This document shows, one piece after another, positions 1 to 5,979 of a stretch of DNA of 6,012 bases (its first letter is position 1; every line of letters begins with the position of its first letter). The position numbers and the translations under genes are program-made. This DNA comes from Propionibacteriaceae bacterium. GTDB lineage: Bacteria > Actinomycetota > Actinomycetes > Propionibacteriales > Propionibacteriaceae. The notes under the pieces were generated by a model. It was not told the origin of the DNA and ran no database searches. It saw nothing but the letters and a program-made list of their open reading frames with translations. Location of the stretch: NCBI GenBank assembly GCA_024636075.1, contig JAGXHS010000112.1:1-6012 (forward strand). The letters are read 5' to 3'.

Positions 1-159
1 CTGCTGATCGGTGGACTGTTCGGTGCGTTCGCGGCGTGGTTGGGCGAATTCTCCAGCCAACTGTTCCACCAGCGCGGCACCACTCACTGGGACCCGCCGG
101 CAGCATCCATCTGGCTGAGCACGTTCGTCGTCCTGACGCTCGTGTCATTGGTCAGCTGA
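1..159 (+). CDS. C-terminal fragment of an unidentified integral membrane protein
   Basis: Frame 1 is open from the first base to a TGA at 157-159 and encodes the last 52 residues of a protein whose start lies outside the window. The fragment has a hydrophobic first segment (about residues 1-15, rich in Leu, Gly, Ala and Phe). A polar loop of about 20 residues follows, containing HQRGTTHWDPPAAS, and then a second hydrophobic stretch of about 17 residues that runs to the end. This pattern suggests two membrane helices joined by a short loop, with the C-terminus in or just after a helix. I do not recognise the family. The stop lies only 29 bases before the start of the phosphatase gene, and no terminator hairpin lies between them, so the two could share a transcript. 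Strand and codon bias match the neighbours. Function is unknown. Confidence 0.7.
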   Translation: MLIGGLFGAFAAWLGEFSSQLFHQRGTTHWDPPAASIWLSTFVVLTLVSLVS

Positions 160-172
160 TCGCACACAACTG

Positions 173-179
173 AAGGAGG
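173..179 (+). promoter_or_regulatory. Strong ribosome binding site for the HAD phosphatase
   Basis: AAGGAGG is an essentially perfect anti-16S match and lies 9 bases before the GTG at 189. It fixes GTG 189 as the start codon. No ATG near the 5' end of this frame has comparable support. Confidence 0.85.
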
Positions 180-188
180 GAAGCTCCA

Positions 189-1040
189 GTGAACATCATC
201 AACAACCCGAGTGGATTCCACGACGCGTACGTCTTCGACATGGACGGCACCATTTACCTCGGCGACCATCTGCTGCCCGGTGCAGCCCGGATGATCAACG
301 AGCTGCGTCGTCGGGAGATTCCGGTCCGTTTCCTGTCGAACAATCCGACAAAGGATCCGGAGCAGTACGCGGACAAGCTGGCCAAGCTGGGGCTCCCCAC
401 CGACATTTCCGACATCGCCAACACGGTGGTCACCACCACCCGCTGGTTGACCGAGCACCACCCTGATGCAGTGCTCTTCTGCATCAGTGAGGAACCGCTC
501 AAGAAGGCCCTGCGCAAGGCTGGCTTCACCCTTAGTGAGGATCCGGAGAAGATCGACATCGTGATCGCTTCCTACGATCGTGGGTTCGACTACCGCAAAC
601 TCCAGATCGCGTTCGACGCGATCTGGTTCCACAAGCGGGCGTTCCTGATCCAGACGAACCCTGACCGGTTCTGCCCGTTCCCCGGCGGCCGCGGCGAACC
701 CGACTGCGCCGCCATGACGGCGGCGATCGAAGCCTGCACCAACACCACGTGTGAGGTCTCCCTCGGTAAACCCAGCCCGATCATGCTGTACGAAGCGCTG
801 ACCGGCCTGGACGTCCAGGTCGAGAACTGTGTCATGGTCGGGGATCGGCTGCAGACCGACATCCAGATGGCCATCGACACCAACATGAAGTCTGCTCTGG
901 TCTTGACCGGGGAGGCGACCGCCGAGGATGTCGAACAGTTGTCCGATGCCCAGCTGCCGAGCTATGTGATGGACCGCGTCGACAGGTTGATTCCACCCGA
1001 CGCCTGGCACGAGCTCGGCTGGACCGAGCAGGACGACTGA
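189..1040 (+). CDS. HAD-superfamily phosphatase, subfamily IIA (NagD/AraL type)
   Basis: This is a 283-residue cytosolic, Mg-dependent phosphatase of small phosphorylated metabolites. All four HAD motifs are present. Motif I is DMDGT at 17-21, with D17 the nucleophile and D19 the acid/base. Motif II is LSNN, with S50. Motif III is K194 in LGKPSP. Motif IV is GDRLQTD, with D219 and D224. The region between about residues 80 and 190 fits a C2 cap, and QTNPDR (155-160) resembles the NagD-family ATNPD segment. Length is slightly above NagD and AraL (about 250-270 residues). The start is GTG with an excellent ribosome binding site. A G1P dehydrogenase follows 88 bases later, as araM follows araL in Bacillus subtilis, so this may be a sugar-phosphate or glycerol-phosphate phosphatase, perhaps removing wasteful or toxic intermediates. 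Substrates vary widely in this family: the class is secure, the substrate is not. Confidence 0.93.
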   Translation: MNIINNPSGFHDAYVFDMDGTIYLGDHLLPGAARMINELRRREIPVRFLSNNPTKDPEQYADKLAKLGLPTDISDIANTVVTTTRWLTEHHPDAVLFCISEEPLKKALRKAGFTLSEDPEKIDIVIASYDRGFDYRKLQIAFDAIWFHKRAFLIQTNPDRFCPFPGGRGEPDCAAMTAAIEACTNTTCEVSLGKPSPIMLYEALTGLDVQVENCVMVGDRLQTDIQMAIDTNMKSALVLTGEATAEDVEQLSDAQLPSYVMDRVDRLIPPDAWHELGWTEQDD

Positions 1041-1083
1041 GATCTACCACACCCGGGACTGCCTGAAACGACGCCGTAGCGAC

Positions 1084-1095
1084 GCCACGCGTGGC
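1084..1095. repeat. 12-bp perfect palindrome in the leader of the G1P dehydrogenase gene
   Basis: GCCACGCGTGGC is a perfect palindrome 33 bases before the ATG at 1129. It is overlapped by a second small hairpin, GGCT-GA-AGCC, at 1093-1102. A direct repeat of CGACGCC (1069-1075 and 1080-1086) sits alongside. It could be an operator half-site pair, a small mRNA hairpin or chance in GC-rich DNA. I see no clear -10/-35 pair in this gap. Confidence 0.3.
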
Positions 1096-1118
1096 TGAAG
1101 CCACCAACAATGTGCCAT

Positions 1119-1124
1119 GGGAGG
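1119..1124 (+). promoter_or_regulatory. Ribosome binding site that decides the dehydrogenase start
   Basis: GGGAGG lies 4 bases before ATG 1129. It overlaps the G of an earlier in-frame ATG at 1117, which has no purine-rich sequence in front of it (CCACCAACA). The ribosome binding site therefore favours 1129 over 1117 and removes four residues (MGGN) from the longest reading. Confidence 0.75.
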
Positions 1125-1128
1125 CAAC

Positions 1129-2484
1129 ATGTCAGATCTGATCAGAAAAGCACTCGCCGATGCCGACGAAACGAAGGTTGCCATCGTCGACGAGGGCGCC
1201 CTCGCGCAGAGCGCCACAGTGTTCCAGCAACTGTTCGACGGCCGGACGGCAATCGTCGTGGGCGATGAACGCACGATGGAGGTTGCCGGCAACACCGTAC
1301 AGCAGGCGCTCAGCGAAGCCGGCATCGCCACCCTGGAGCCGCACGTCTTTCCCGGTGAGCCGGAGCTGTACGCCCGATACGAGAACTGTGAGGCACTGCG
1401 CGACGTACTGGCGGAGCACGAGGCCACACCAGTCGCCGTGGGCGCCGGCACCCTCAACGACATCGTCAAACGAGCCGCGGGCGAACTCGGGCGCGGTTAC
1501 ATGGTGGTCGGCACCGCGGCGTCGATGGACGGCTACACCGCCTTCGGATCCTCCATCGCACTCGACGGTTTCAAGCAGACCCTCAGCTGTCCTGCGCCGG
1601 AGGCATGCATTTCCGATCTCACCGTGATGGCCAGTGCTCCGCAGGTGATGACCGCTTCCGGCTACGGAGACCTGCTGGGCAAGGTGCCGGCGGGCGCCGA
1701 CTGGATGATCGCCGACGCGCTTGAGATCGAGAAGATCTCGGACACGGTGTGGGAACTGGTCCAAGGTCCGCTCCGCGGCGCGTTGGCTCGCCCTGATGCC
1801 CTGGCTGCAGGTGACGTCGATGCCACTGGCGACCTCGCTGAGGGCTTGGTGATGAGCGGTCTGGCAATGCAAGCTTTCAAGTCATCGCGCCCGGCATCGG
1901 GGGCTGAGCACCAGTTCAGTCATCTGTGGGAGATGGAAGGCCATGGCGTCGACATCACCCCGCGGAGGCTCTCGCACGGCTTCAAGGTGGGGCTGGGAAG
2001 CGTCGCCATCGCGGCCATCTACGAGCTGTTGCTCGCCGTCGACATGGAGAACCTCGACATTGACGCGGCCGTCGCCGGCTGGCCCAGCAGAGAGGAGATG
2101 GAGGAAACGGTGCGCGCCGCCAATCCCGATCCCCAATTGGTCCAAGAGACAGTGGTCCAGGCCCTGGCCAAGTGGATTCCCGCCGAGGAACTGCGCGAGC
2201 GACTCGAGCGGGTCGTCGAGTTGTGGCCGGTGCTGCGAACGAAGCTCAAGCAGCAGCTGATGCCTGCCGCCCAGTTGCAGCAGATGCTGCGTGCGGCGGG
2301 TGCACCCGCCCACCCTGACGACATCGATCTGGATTGGGATCGCTTCCGCGAGACCTACACCAGGGCCCAGATGATCCGGAAGCGCTACACCGTGCTTGAC
2401 CTGCTGCTGGAGGCGAACCTGCTGCACGGGTTCGTCGACCAACTCTTCGCGCCCGGGGGTTTCTGGGGCTCCCAGCAGTCCTGA
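1129..2484 (+). CDS. araM: sn-glycerol-1-phosphate dehydrogenase (AraM/EgsA family)
   Basis: This 451-residue cytosolic, metal-dependent enzyme should reduce dihydroxyacetone phosphate to sn-glycerol-1-phosphate with NAD(P)H. It belongs to the dehydroquinate synthase/iron alcohol dehydrogenase superfamily. Family signatures, numbered from ATG 1129, are GAGTLNDIVK from G105 (nucleotide binding), then TAASMDGYTAFGSS and DGFKQT. Next come SGYGDLLGK with D181, SRPASGAEHQFSHLWEM with H261 and H265, and SHGFKVGLG with H283. D181, one of H261/H265, and H283 match the expected Asp-His-His metal site. The C-terminal part has the bacterial AraM ending RAAGAPAHP and RAQMIRKRYTVLDL. It is longer than B. 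subtilis AraM (about 394 residues) but not visibly fused to another domain. It sits between a phosphatase and a transketolase, probably in one operon. In Bacillus the product feeds prenylglyceryl phosphate ether lipids, but that role cannot be assumed here. Family assignment is strong; substrate and cofactor preference are inferred. Confidence 0.93.
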   Translation: MSDLIRKALADADETKVAIVDEGALAQSATVFQQLFDGRTAIVVGDERTMEVAGNTVQQALSEAGIATLEPHVFPGEPELYARYENCEALRDVLAEHEATPVAVGAGTLNDIVKRAAGELGRGYMVVGTAASMDGYTAFGSSIALDGFKQTLSCPAPEACISDLTVMASAPQVMTASGYGDLLGKVPAGADWMIADALEIEKISDTVWELVQGPLRGALARPDALAAGDVDATGDLAEGLVMSGLAMQAFKSSRPASGAEHQFSHLWEMEGHGVDITPRRLSHGFKVGLGSVAIAAIYELLLAVDMENLDIDAAVAGWPSREEMEETVRAANPDPQLVQETVVQALAKWIPAEELRERLERVVELWPVLRTKLKQQLMPAAQLQQMLRAAGAPAHPDDIDLDWDRFRETYTRAQMIRKRYTVLDLLLEANLLHGFVDQLFAPGGFWGSQQS

Positions 2485-2536
2485 GCAACGATCAGATCAC
2501 AACCCGATAATGACAAGTGACGGCAACGCGCCCGCG

Positions 2537-2549
2537 CATCCGTCGGATG
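2537..2549. repeat. 13-bp inverted repeat just upstream of transketolase
   Basis: CATCCG-T-CGGATG is a perfect inverted repeat with 6-bp arms. It ends at the ribosome binding site of transketolase and 16 bases before its ATG. As RNA it could form CATCC/GGATG with a GTC loop. It might modulate translation or bind a regulator, but it is short enough to be chance. Confidence 0.25.
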
Positions 2550-2564
2550 GGGAAAGCTAGGAAC

Positions 2565-4625
2565 ATGGAACTCAACTGGAACGAATTGGACCAGCGGGCA
2601 GTGGACACAGCCCGTATTCTCGCAGCTGACGCAGTGGAGAAGACCGGCAACGGGCATCCCGGGACCGCCATCTCGCTCGCGCCACTCGCTTATCTGTTGT
2701 ACCAGAAGGTAATGAACACTGACCCCACCGACGATCAGTGGTTGGGTCGCGATCGCTTCCTGATGTCGGCTGGTCATTCATCGCTGACCCAGTACACGCA
2801 GCTCTACCTGGCGGGCGCGGGGCTGGAGTTGCAGGATCTGAAGGAACTGCGCACCTGGGGTTCCAGGACGCCCGGGCACCCGGAGTACCATCACACCAAG
2901 TTTGTCGAGTGCACCACCGGACCGCTGGGTGCTGGCATCTCCAACGCCGTCGGAATGGCGATGGCGGCGCGCAAGGAACGCGGACTGTTCGACCCGGATG
3001 CCGCCGCGGGCGAGAGCGTCTTCGACCGCTTCATCTATGCCATCGCCGGCGACGGCTGCATGGAGGAGGGCATCTCCAGCGAGGCGTCCTCACTGGCCGG
3101 CACCCAGGAGCTCGGCAACCTGATCGTCTTCTACGACGACAACCACATCTCGATCGAGGGCCAGACCAAGATCGCGTTCACCGAGGACGTGGATGCACGC
3201 TACGAGGCCTACGGTTGGCACGTACAGAACGTCGACTGGACCAACGGCGGTACCGAGTACGCAGAAGACGTCCAAGGCTTGCTGGATGCCATCGAGGCCG
3301 CCCAGCAGGTCACAGACAAGCCGTCGATGATCCGCCTGACCACCATCATCGGATGGCCGCTGCCGAACCTCCAGGGCTCCCACAGCGTGCACGGTGCCAA
3401 GCTGGGCGCCGCGGAGATCACCGCATTGAAGCAGGAACTCGATTTCGAGGACATCCCATTCGCCGTTGACGAAGCAGCAGTGGAGCAAGCTCGCGAGAAC
3501 ATCAGTCAGCGCGGCGAGGAAGCGCGCAACCGGTGGAACAAGAAGTTCGAGGCCTGGCAGCAGGGCAACCCCGAGGCGGCGAAACTGCTCGATCGGGTGC
3601 GCAACCATGTTCTTCCCGAGCTGGAGTTGCCCGAGTTCGAGGCTGGCAAGGCGGTCAGCACTCGCAAGGCGTCCGGCGAGGTGCTGAGCGCGCTGGCCTC
3701 ACAACTGCCTGAACTGTGGGGTGGCTCGGCTGATCTGGCTGGGTCCAACAACACCACGATGAAGGGCGCGGCGTCCTTCTTCCCAGAAAGCCAGTCCACC
3801 GACGAATGGCAGGGCAACAAGTACGGACGGACACTGCATTTCGGCGTTCGCGAGCACGCCATGGGTGGCGTCGTCAACGGCATCGTGCTCTCCGGCCTGA
3901 CCCGCGCATACGGCGCCACCTTCCTGGTCTTCAGCGACTACATGCGACCGGCTGTCCGGTTGGCGGCGCTGATGCAGATTCCGTCGATCTTCGTCTGGAG
4001 CCACGACTCGGTGGGTGTGGGTGAGGACGGCCCGACCCACCAGCCGATCGAACACCTGGCAGCCCTTCGGGTGATCCCCGGCTTGGACGTGGTCCGTCCG
4101 GGCGATGCCGCCGAGACCGCGGTGGTGTGGGGCCAGATCCTGAAGAACGACGCCAACCCGGCTGGCCTGATCCTCAGCCGTCAGGATCTGCCCAACCCGG
4201 AACGAGGTGGCGCCCTGGCGAGTGCCGAGAATGCGGCCAAGGGTGCTTACGTGCTCAAGGAGGCCTCATCCGGCGAACCGCAACTGATCCTGATCGGCAC
4301 CGGCTCCGAGGTGCAGCACTGCCTGGGTGCGGCGGAGCAGCTGGAAGAACAGGGGATCGCCACCCGTGTGGTGTCGATGCCGTGCCAGGAGTGGTTCAAC
4401 CAGTCCGACGAGGACTACCGCGAATCGGTGCTTCCCAGCAGTGTCACTGCCAGGGTCAGCGTCGAGGCTGGTGTCGCTTCGGGCTGGTCGCGCTACGTCG
4501 GCGCCAAGGGGGCCACCGTCTCCATCGAACACTTCGGTGCCTCGGCATCGGGTAATCGGTGCATGGATGAGTTCGGTTTCACCGTGGACAATGTGGTGAA
4601 CACCGCGATGAGCGTGCTCGACTGA
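2565..4625 (+). CDS. tkt: Transketolase
   Basis: This 686-residue thiamine-diphosphate enzyme transfers two-carbon ketol units between sugar phosphates in the non-oxidative pentose phosphate pathway, in the cytosol. Numbered from ATG 2565, the N-terminal pyrophosphate domain has NGHPG with H31, AGHSS with H71, PGHPEYH with H105 and TTGPLGAG. The ThDP/Mg motif GDGCMEEG is at 162-169, with N193 in DDN. The pyrimidine domain has VREHAMG with the catalytic glutamate E430, and EDGPTHQPIEHLA with H492. A C-terminal domain completes a normal length for the family. The frame is open from a GTG at 2517. I chose ATG 2565 because MELNWNELDQRAVDTAR matches the usual N-terminus and GGGGAAAG (2549-2556) lies 8 bases before it. 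ATG 2547 is the main alternative. The gene ends the phosphatase-araM-tkt group. Neither transaldolase nor zwf is adjacent, so it may be a pathway-specific copy. Confidence 0.96.
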   Translation: MELNWNELDQRAVDTARILAADAVEKTGNGHPGTAISLAPLAYLLYQKVMNTDPTDDQWLGRDRFLMSAGHSSLTQYTQLYLAGAGLELQDLKELRTWGSRTPGHPEYHHTKFVECTTGPLGAGISNAVGMAMAARKERGLFDPDAAAGESVFDRFIYAIAGDGCMEEGISSEASSLAGTQELGNLIVFYDDNHISIEGQTKIAFTEDVDARYEAYGWHVQNVDWTNGGTEYAEDVQGLLDAIEAAQQVTDKPSMIRLTTIIGWPLPNLQGSHSVHGAKLGAAEITALKQELDFEDIPFAVDEAAVEQARENISQRGEEARNRWNKKFEAWQQGNPEAAKLLDRVRNHVLPELELPEFEAGKAVSTRKASGEVLSALASQLPELWGGSADLAGSNNTTMKGAASFFPESQSTDEWQGNKYGRTLHFGVREHAMGGVVNGIVLSGLTRAYGATFLVFSDYMRPAVRLAALMQIPSIFVWSHDSVGVGEDGPTHQPIEHLAALRVIPGLDVVRPGDAAETAVVWGQILKNDANPAGLILSRQDLPNPERGGALASAENAAKGAYVLKEASSGEPQLILIGTGSEVQHCLGAAEQLEEQGIATRVVSMPCQEWFNQSDEDYRESVLPSSVTARVSVEAGVASGWSRYVGAKGATVSIEHFGASASGNRCMDEFGFTVDNVVNTAMSVLD

Positions 4626-4641
4626 TCATCTGACCACCCTG

Positions 4642-4680
4642 CGGGGTCCGACGCCTCGGCGTCGGGCCCCGTTGTGGTTG
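4642..4680 (+). terminator. Rho-independent terminator after transketolase
   Basis: A 14-bp GC-rich stem pairs 4642-4655 with 4658-4671. It has one G-T wobble and a minimal loop around TC. It begins 16 bases after the transketolase stop. The 3' side continues as TTGTGGTTG, a weak T-rich tail of the sort common in high-GC bacteria. It separates the metabolic genes from the MarR-MFS unit. Confidence 0.85.
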
Positions 4681-4706
4681 CGGAGACGAGGAGGCGCGCG
4701 TATCGT
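4678..4706 (+). promoter_or_regulatory. Possible sigma-70-type promoter for the MarR-MFS unit
   Basis: TTGCGG (4678-4683) and TATCGT (4701-4706) are separated by 17 bases and would start transcription near 4713, inside the tandem operator. The -10 box touches the first operator base, so a bound regulator would block initiation. Other A/T-rich hexamers in 4714-4736 could also act as a -10, so the exact placement is uncertain. Confidence 0.4.
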
Positions 4707-4731
4707 TAGCAACGCTAATTAGACATGCTAA
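4706..4731. promoter_or_regulatory. Tandem 13-bp palindromic operator, likely bound by the MarR protein
   Basis: Two 13-bp units abut head to tail: TTAGCAACGCTAA (4706-4718) and TTAGACATGCTAA (4719-4731). They match at 10 of 13 positions, consensus TTAGNNANGCTAA. The first is a perfect inverted repeat TTAGC-N3-GCTAA; the second has one mismatched arm base. The junction CTAATTAG is itself an 8-bp palindrome. The block lies 13 bases before the MarR start, in the expected place for autoregulation, and is far more A/T-rich than its surroundings. Confidence 0.75.
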
Positions 4732-4737
4732 TGAAAA

Positions 4738-4753
4738 TGGTGGAGTGGTGGAG
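4738..4753 (+). repeat. Perfect 8-bp tandem duplication across the MarR start codon
   Basis: TGGTGGAG occurs twice in direct succession. The GTG start at 4745 uses the last base of copy one and the first two of copy two. The ATG at 4737-4739 lies at the left edge and is out of frame as the sequence stands. Confidence 0.85.
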
Positions 4754-5170
4754 TCGCAGGAACGAGCAGTCCTGGCCAATGACGTGCGGATGGCTTGTCA
4801 GCGGATAGCCCGTCGTCTCCGCTACGAGGCAACCACACAGGTGCCACCACATCAGGTGAGTGTGCTCGCGAGACTCCGCCAGCAACCCATGACGCCCACA
4901 GGGTTGGCTGACATCGAAAGGGTGTCCACCCCGAGCATGACCCGGACCATCAATTGTCTGGTGGAAGGCGGGCTGGTGACCAAGACTCCGCATCCCGGTG
5001 ACGGTCGTCAGGTGGTGGTGACGCTCACCGAAGCTGGCGAACAAGTGATGCAACGCACTGCGGCACAGCGGGACTGCTGGATGGTCGATCAACTGGCGCC
5101 CCTGAACGACGAAGAACTGGACGTGCTGCGTCGCGCAGCTGACCTGTTGCTCACCGTGGCGGCCTCGTGA
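4745..5170 (+). CDS. MarR-family transcriptional regulator
   Basis: This 141-residue winged-helix DNA-binding protein probably acts as a dimeric repressor of its own operon, released by a small ligand. An N-terminal helical region (about 8-30) is followed by the helix-turn-helix. Its recognition helix is near STPSMTRTINCLVEGGLV (61-78). The wing carries the canonical Asp-x-Arg, D86 and R88, in HPGDGRQVVVTLTEAG. The C-terminal helices (about 97-138) should form the dimer interface. Length is typical of MarR. GTG 4745 is the best start, although its ribosome binding site is poor: GGTGGAG overlaps the codon, and GTG 4748 would serve almost as well. ATGs at 4725, 4731 and 4737 are out of frame. 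The stop overlaps the exporter start by 4 bases, implying translational coupling. The tandem operator upstream is its likely target. The ligand cannot be deduced. Confidence 0.92.
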   Translation: MVESQERAVLANDVRMACQRIARRLRYEATTQVPPHQVSVLARLRQQPMTPTGLADIERVSTPSMTRTINCLVEGGLVTKTPHPGDGRQVVVTLTEAGEQVMQRTAAQRDCWMVDQLAPLNDEELDVLRRAADLLLTVAAS

Positions 5171-5979
5171 GTGCGGTTTCGACTGAGCGTGGCGGGATGT
5201 TCTCGTCTTTCGCGCTGTTCAACTACCGGGCCTTCTTCCTGGGGGGATTGGTGTCCAATGTGGGCACCTGGATGGCCCGGGTGGCGCAGGACTGGTTGGT
5301 TCTCACGGTGCTGACGAACAACTCGGCATCGTCCTTGGGCCTGGTGACCGGCCTGCAGTTCCTGCCGGTGGCGCTACTGGCGCCGTCTGCGGGCGCGATC
5401 GCGGATCGTTTCCCCAAGCGCGTCATCCTTGTCGCCACCCAGCTTGCGCTCGGGTTGAACAGCCTGATCCTGTGGCTGTTGGTGGCTACAGGAACGGCCC
5501 AGTTGTGGCACGTCTACGTGCTGGCGGTCACGATGGGAATCATCACGGCCCTGGACAATCCCACCCGGCAGGCCTTCGTGTCAGAGCTGGTGCCGAAAAG
5601 TCTGCTGCCCAACGCGGTCGGCCTCAACTCCGCCTCGTTCAACGGCGCTCGACTGATCGGCCCCGGCGTGGCCGGTCTGATCATCGGCTTCTGGGGTATC
5701 GCGCCGGCCCTGCTGATCAATGCGATCAGCTTCGTCGCGGTGATTGGTGGGCTGCTGGCAATGCGCAGCACGGAGCTGCATCCGGCGGCGCTGCGAAAGG
5801 GCAGAGGCGCTGTCCGCGAAGGCCTCGCCTACGTCCGCAGCCGCCCGGACATCATGCTGGTGCTGTTGATCGTGTTCATGCTGGGTACCTTCGGGATGAA
5901 CTTCCAGATCACCAATGCCCTGATGGCCACCCGGGTGTTCGGCAAGGGAGCCCAGGAGTACGGCTTGCTGGGTTCGATC
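5167..5979 (+). CDS. MFS exporter (MFS_3/EntS-like), truncated at the contig end
   Basis: The genomic part encodes 271 residues of an inner-membrane major facilitator, roughly the first seven helices and the start of the eighth out of an expected twelve. An N-terminal segment (FNYRAFFLGG, then SNVGTWMARVAQDWL) leads into helix 1. Motif A, GAIADRFPKR, is at 76-85 in the helix 2-3 loop. DNPTRQAFVSELV is at 130-142, and NSASFNGARLIGP, ending at P166, leads into helix 5. These features are typical of the MFS_3 drug or siderophore exporter group driven by proton exchange. The GTG start overlaps the MarR stop in GTGA; ATG 5197 (Met 11) is an alternative. Beside a MarR repressor, it is probably an inducible efflux pump for a toxic compound. 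The reading frame continues into adapter sequence after 5979, so the following six residues and stop are false and the true C-terminus is missing. Confidence 0.93.

Noticed and set aside
84..1010. Long minus-strand ORF of 308 codons opposite the phosphatase gene
   Set aside because: It is an antisense shadow of a gene with all four HAD motifs. Its translation is rich in Arg, Gly, Asp and Val, with no recognisable domain and no ribosome binding site context.
1132..1872. Minus-strand ORF of 246 codons opposite the G1P dehydrogenase
   Set aside because: High GC content keeps the complementary frames open. The plus-strand frame carries complete family signatures, and the antisense product resembles nothing I recognise.
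1129..2484. 3-dehydroquinate synthase as the identity of the dehydrogenase
   Set aside because: The two share a superfamily fold, but TAASMDGYT, DGFKQT, SRPASGAEH and the RKRYTVLDL ending are AraM/G1P dehydrogenase signatures, and no shikimate genes are nearby.
2517..2564. GTG 2517 as the transketolase start, adding 16 residues
   Set aside because: The extension (TATRPRIRRMGKARN) is strongly basic and unlike transketolase N-termini, has no clear ribosome binding site, and includes the leader's inverted repeat.
2738..3469. Plus-strand ORF of 243 codons inside transketolase in another frame
   Set aside because: Its composition is dominated by Arg, Gly and His, typical of an out-of-frame reading of GC-rich coding DNA, and it lies wholly within the conserved transketolase frame.
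4737..4808. Short ORF of 23 codons starting at ATG 4737 as a regulatory leader peptide
   Set aside because: It has no ribosome binding site, overlaps the MarR gene out of frame and is most simply a by-product of the 8-bp duplication.
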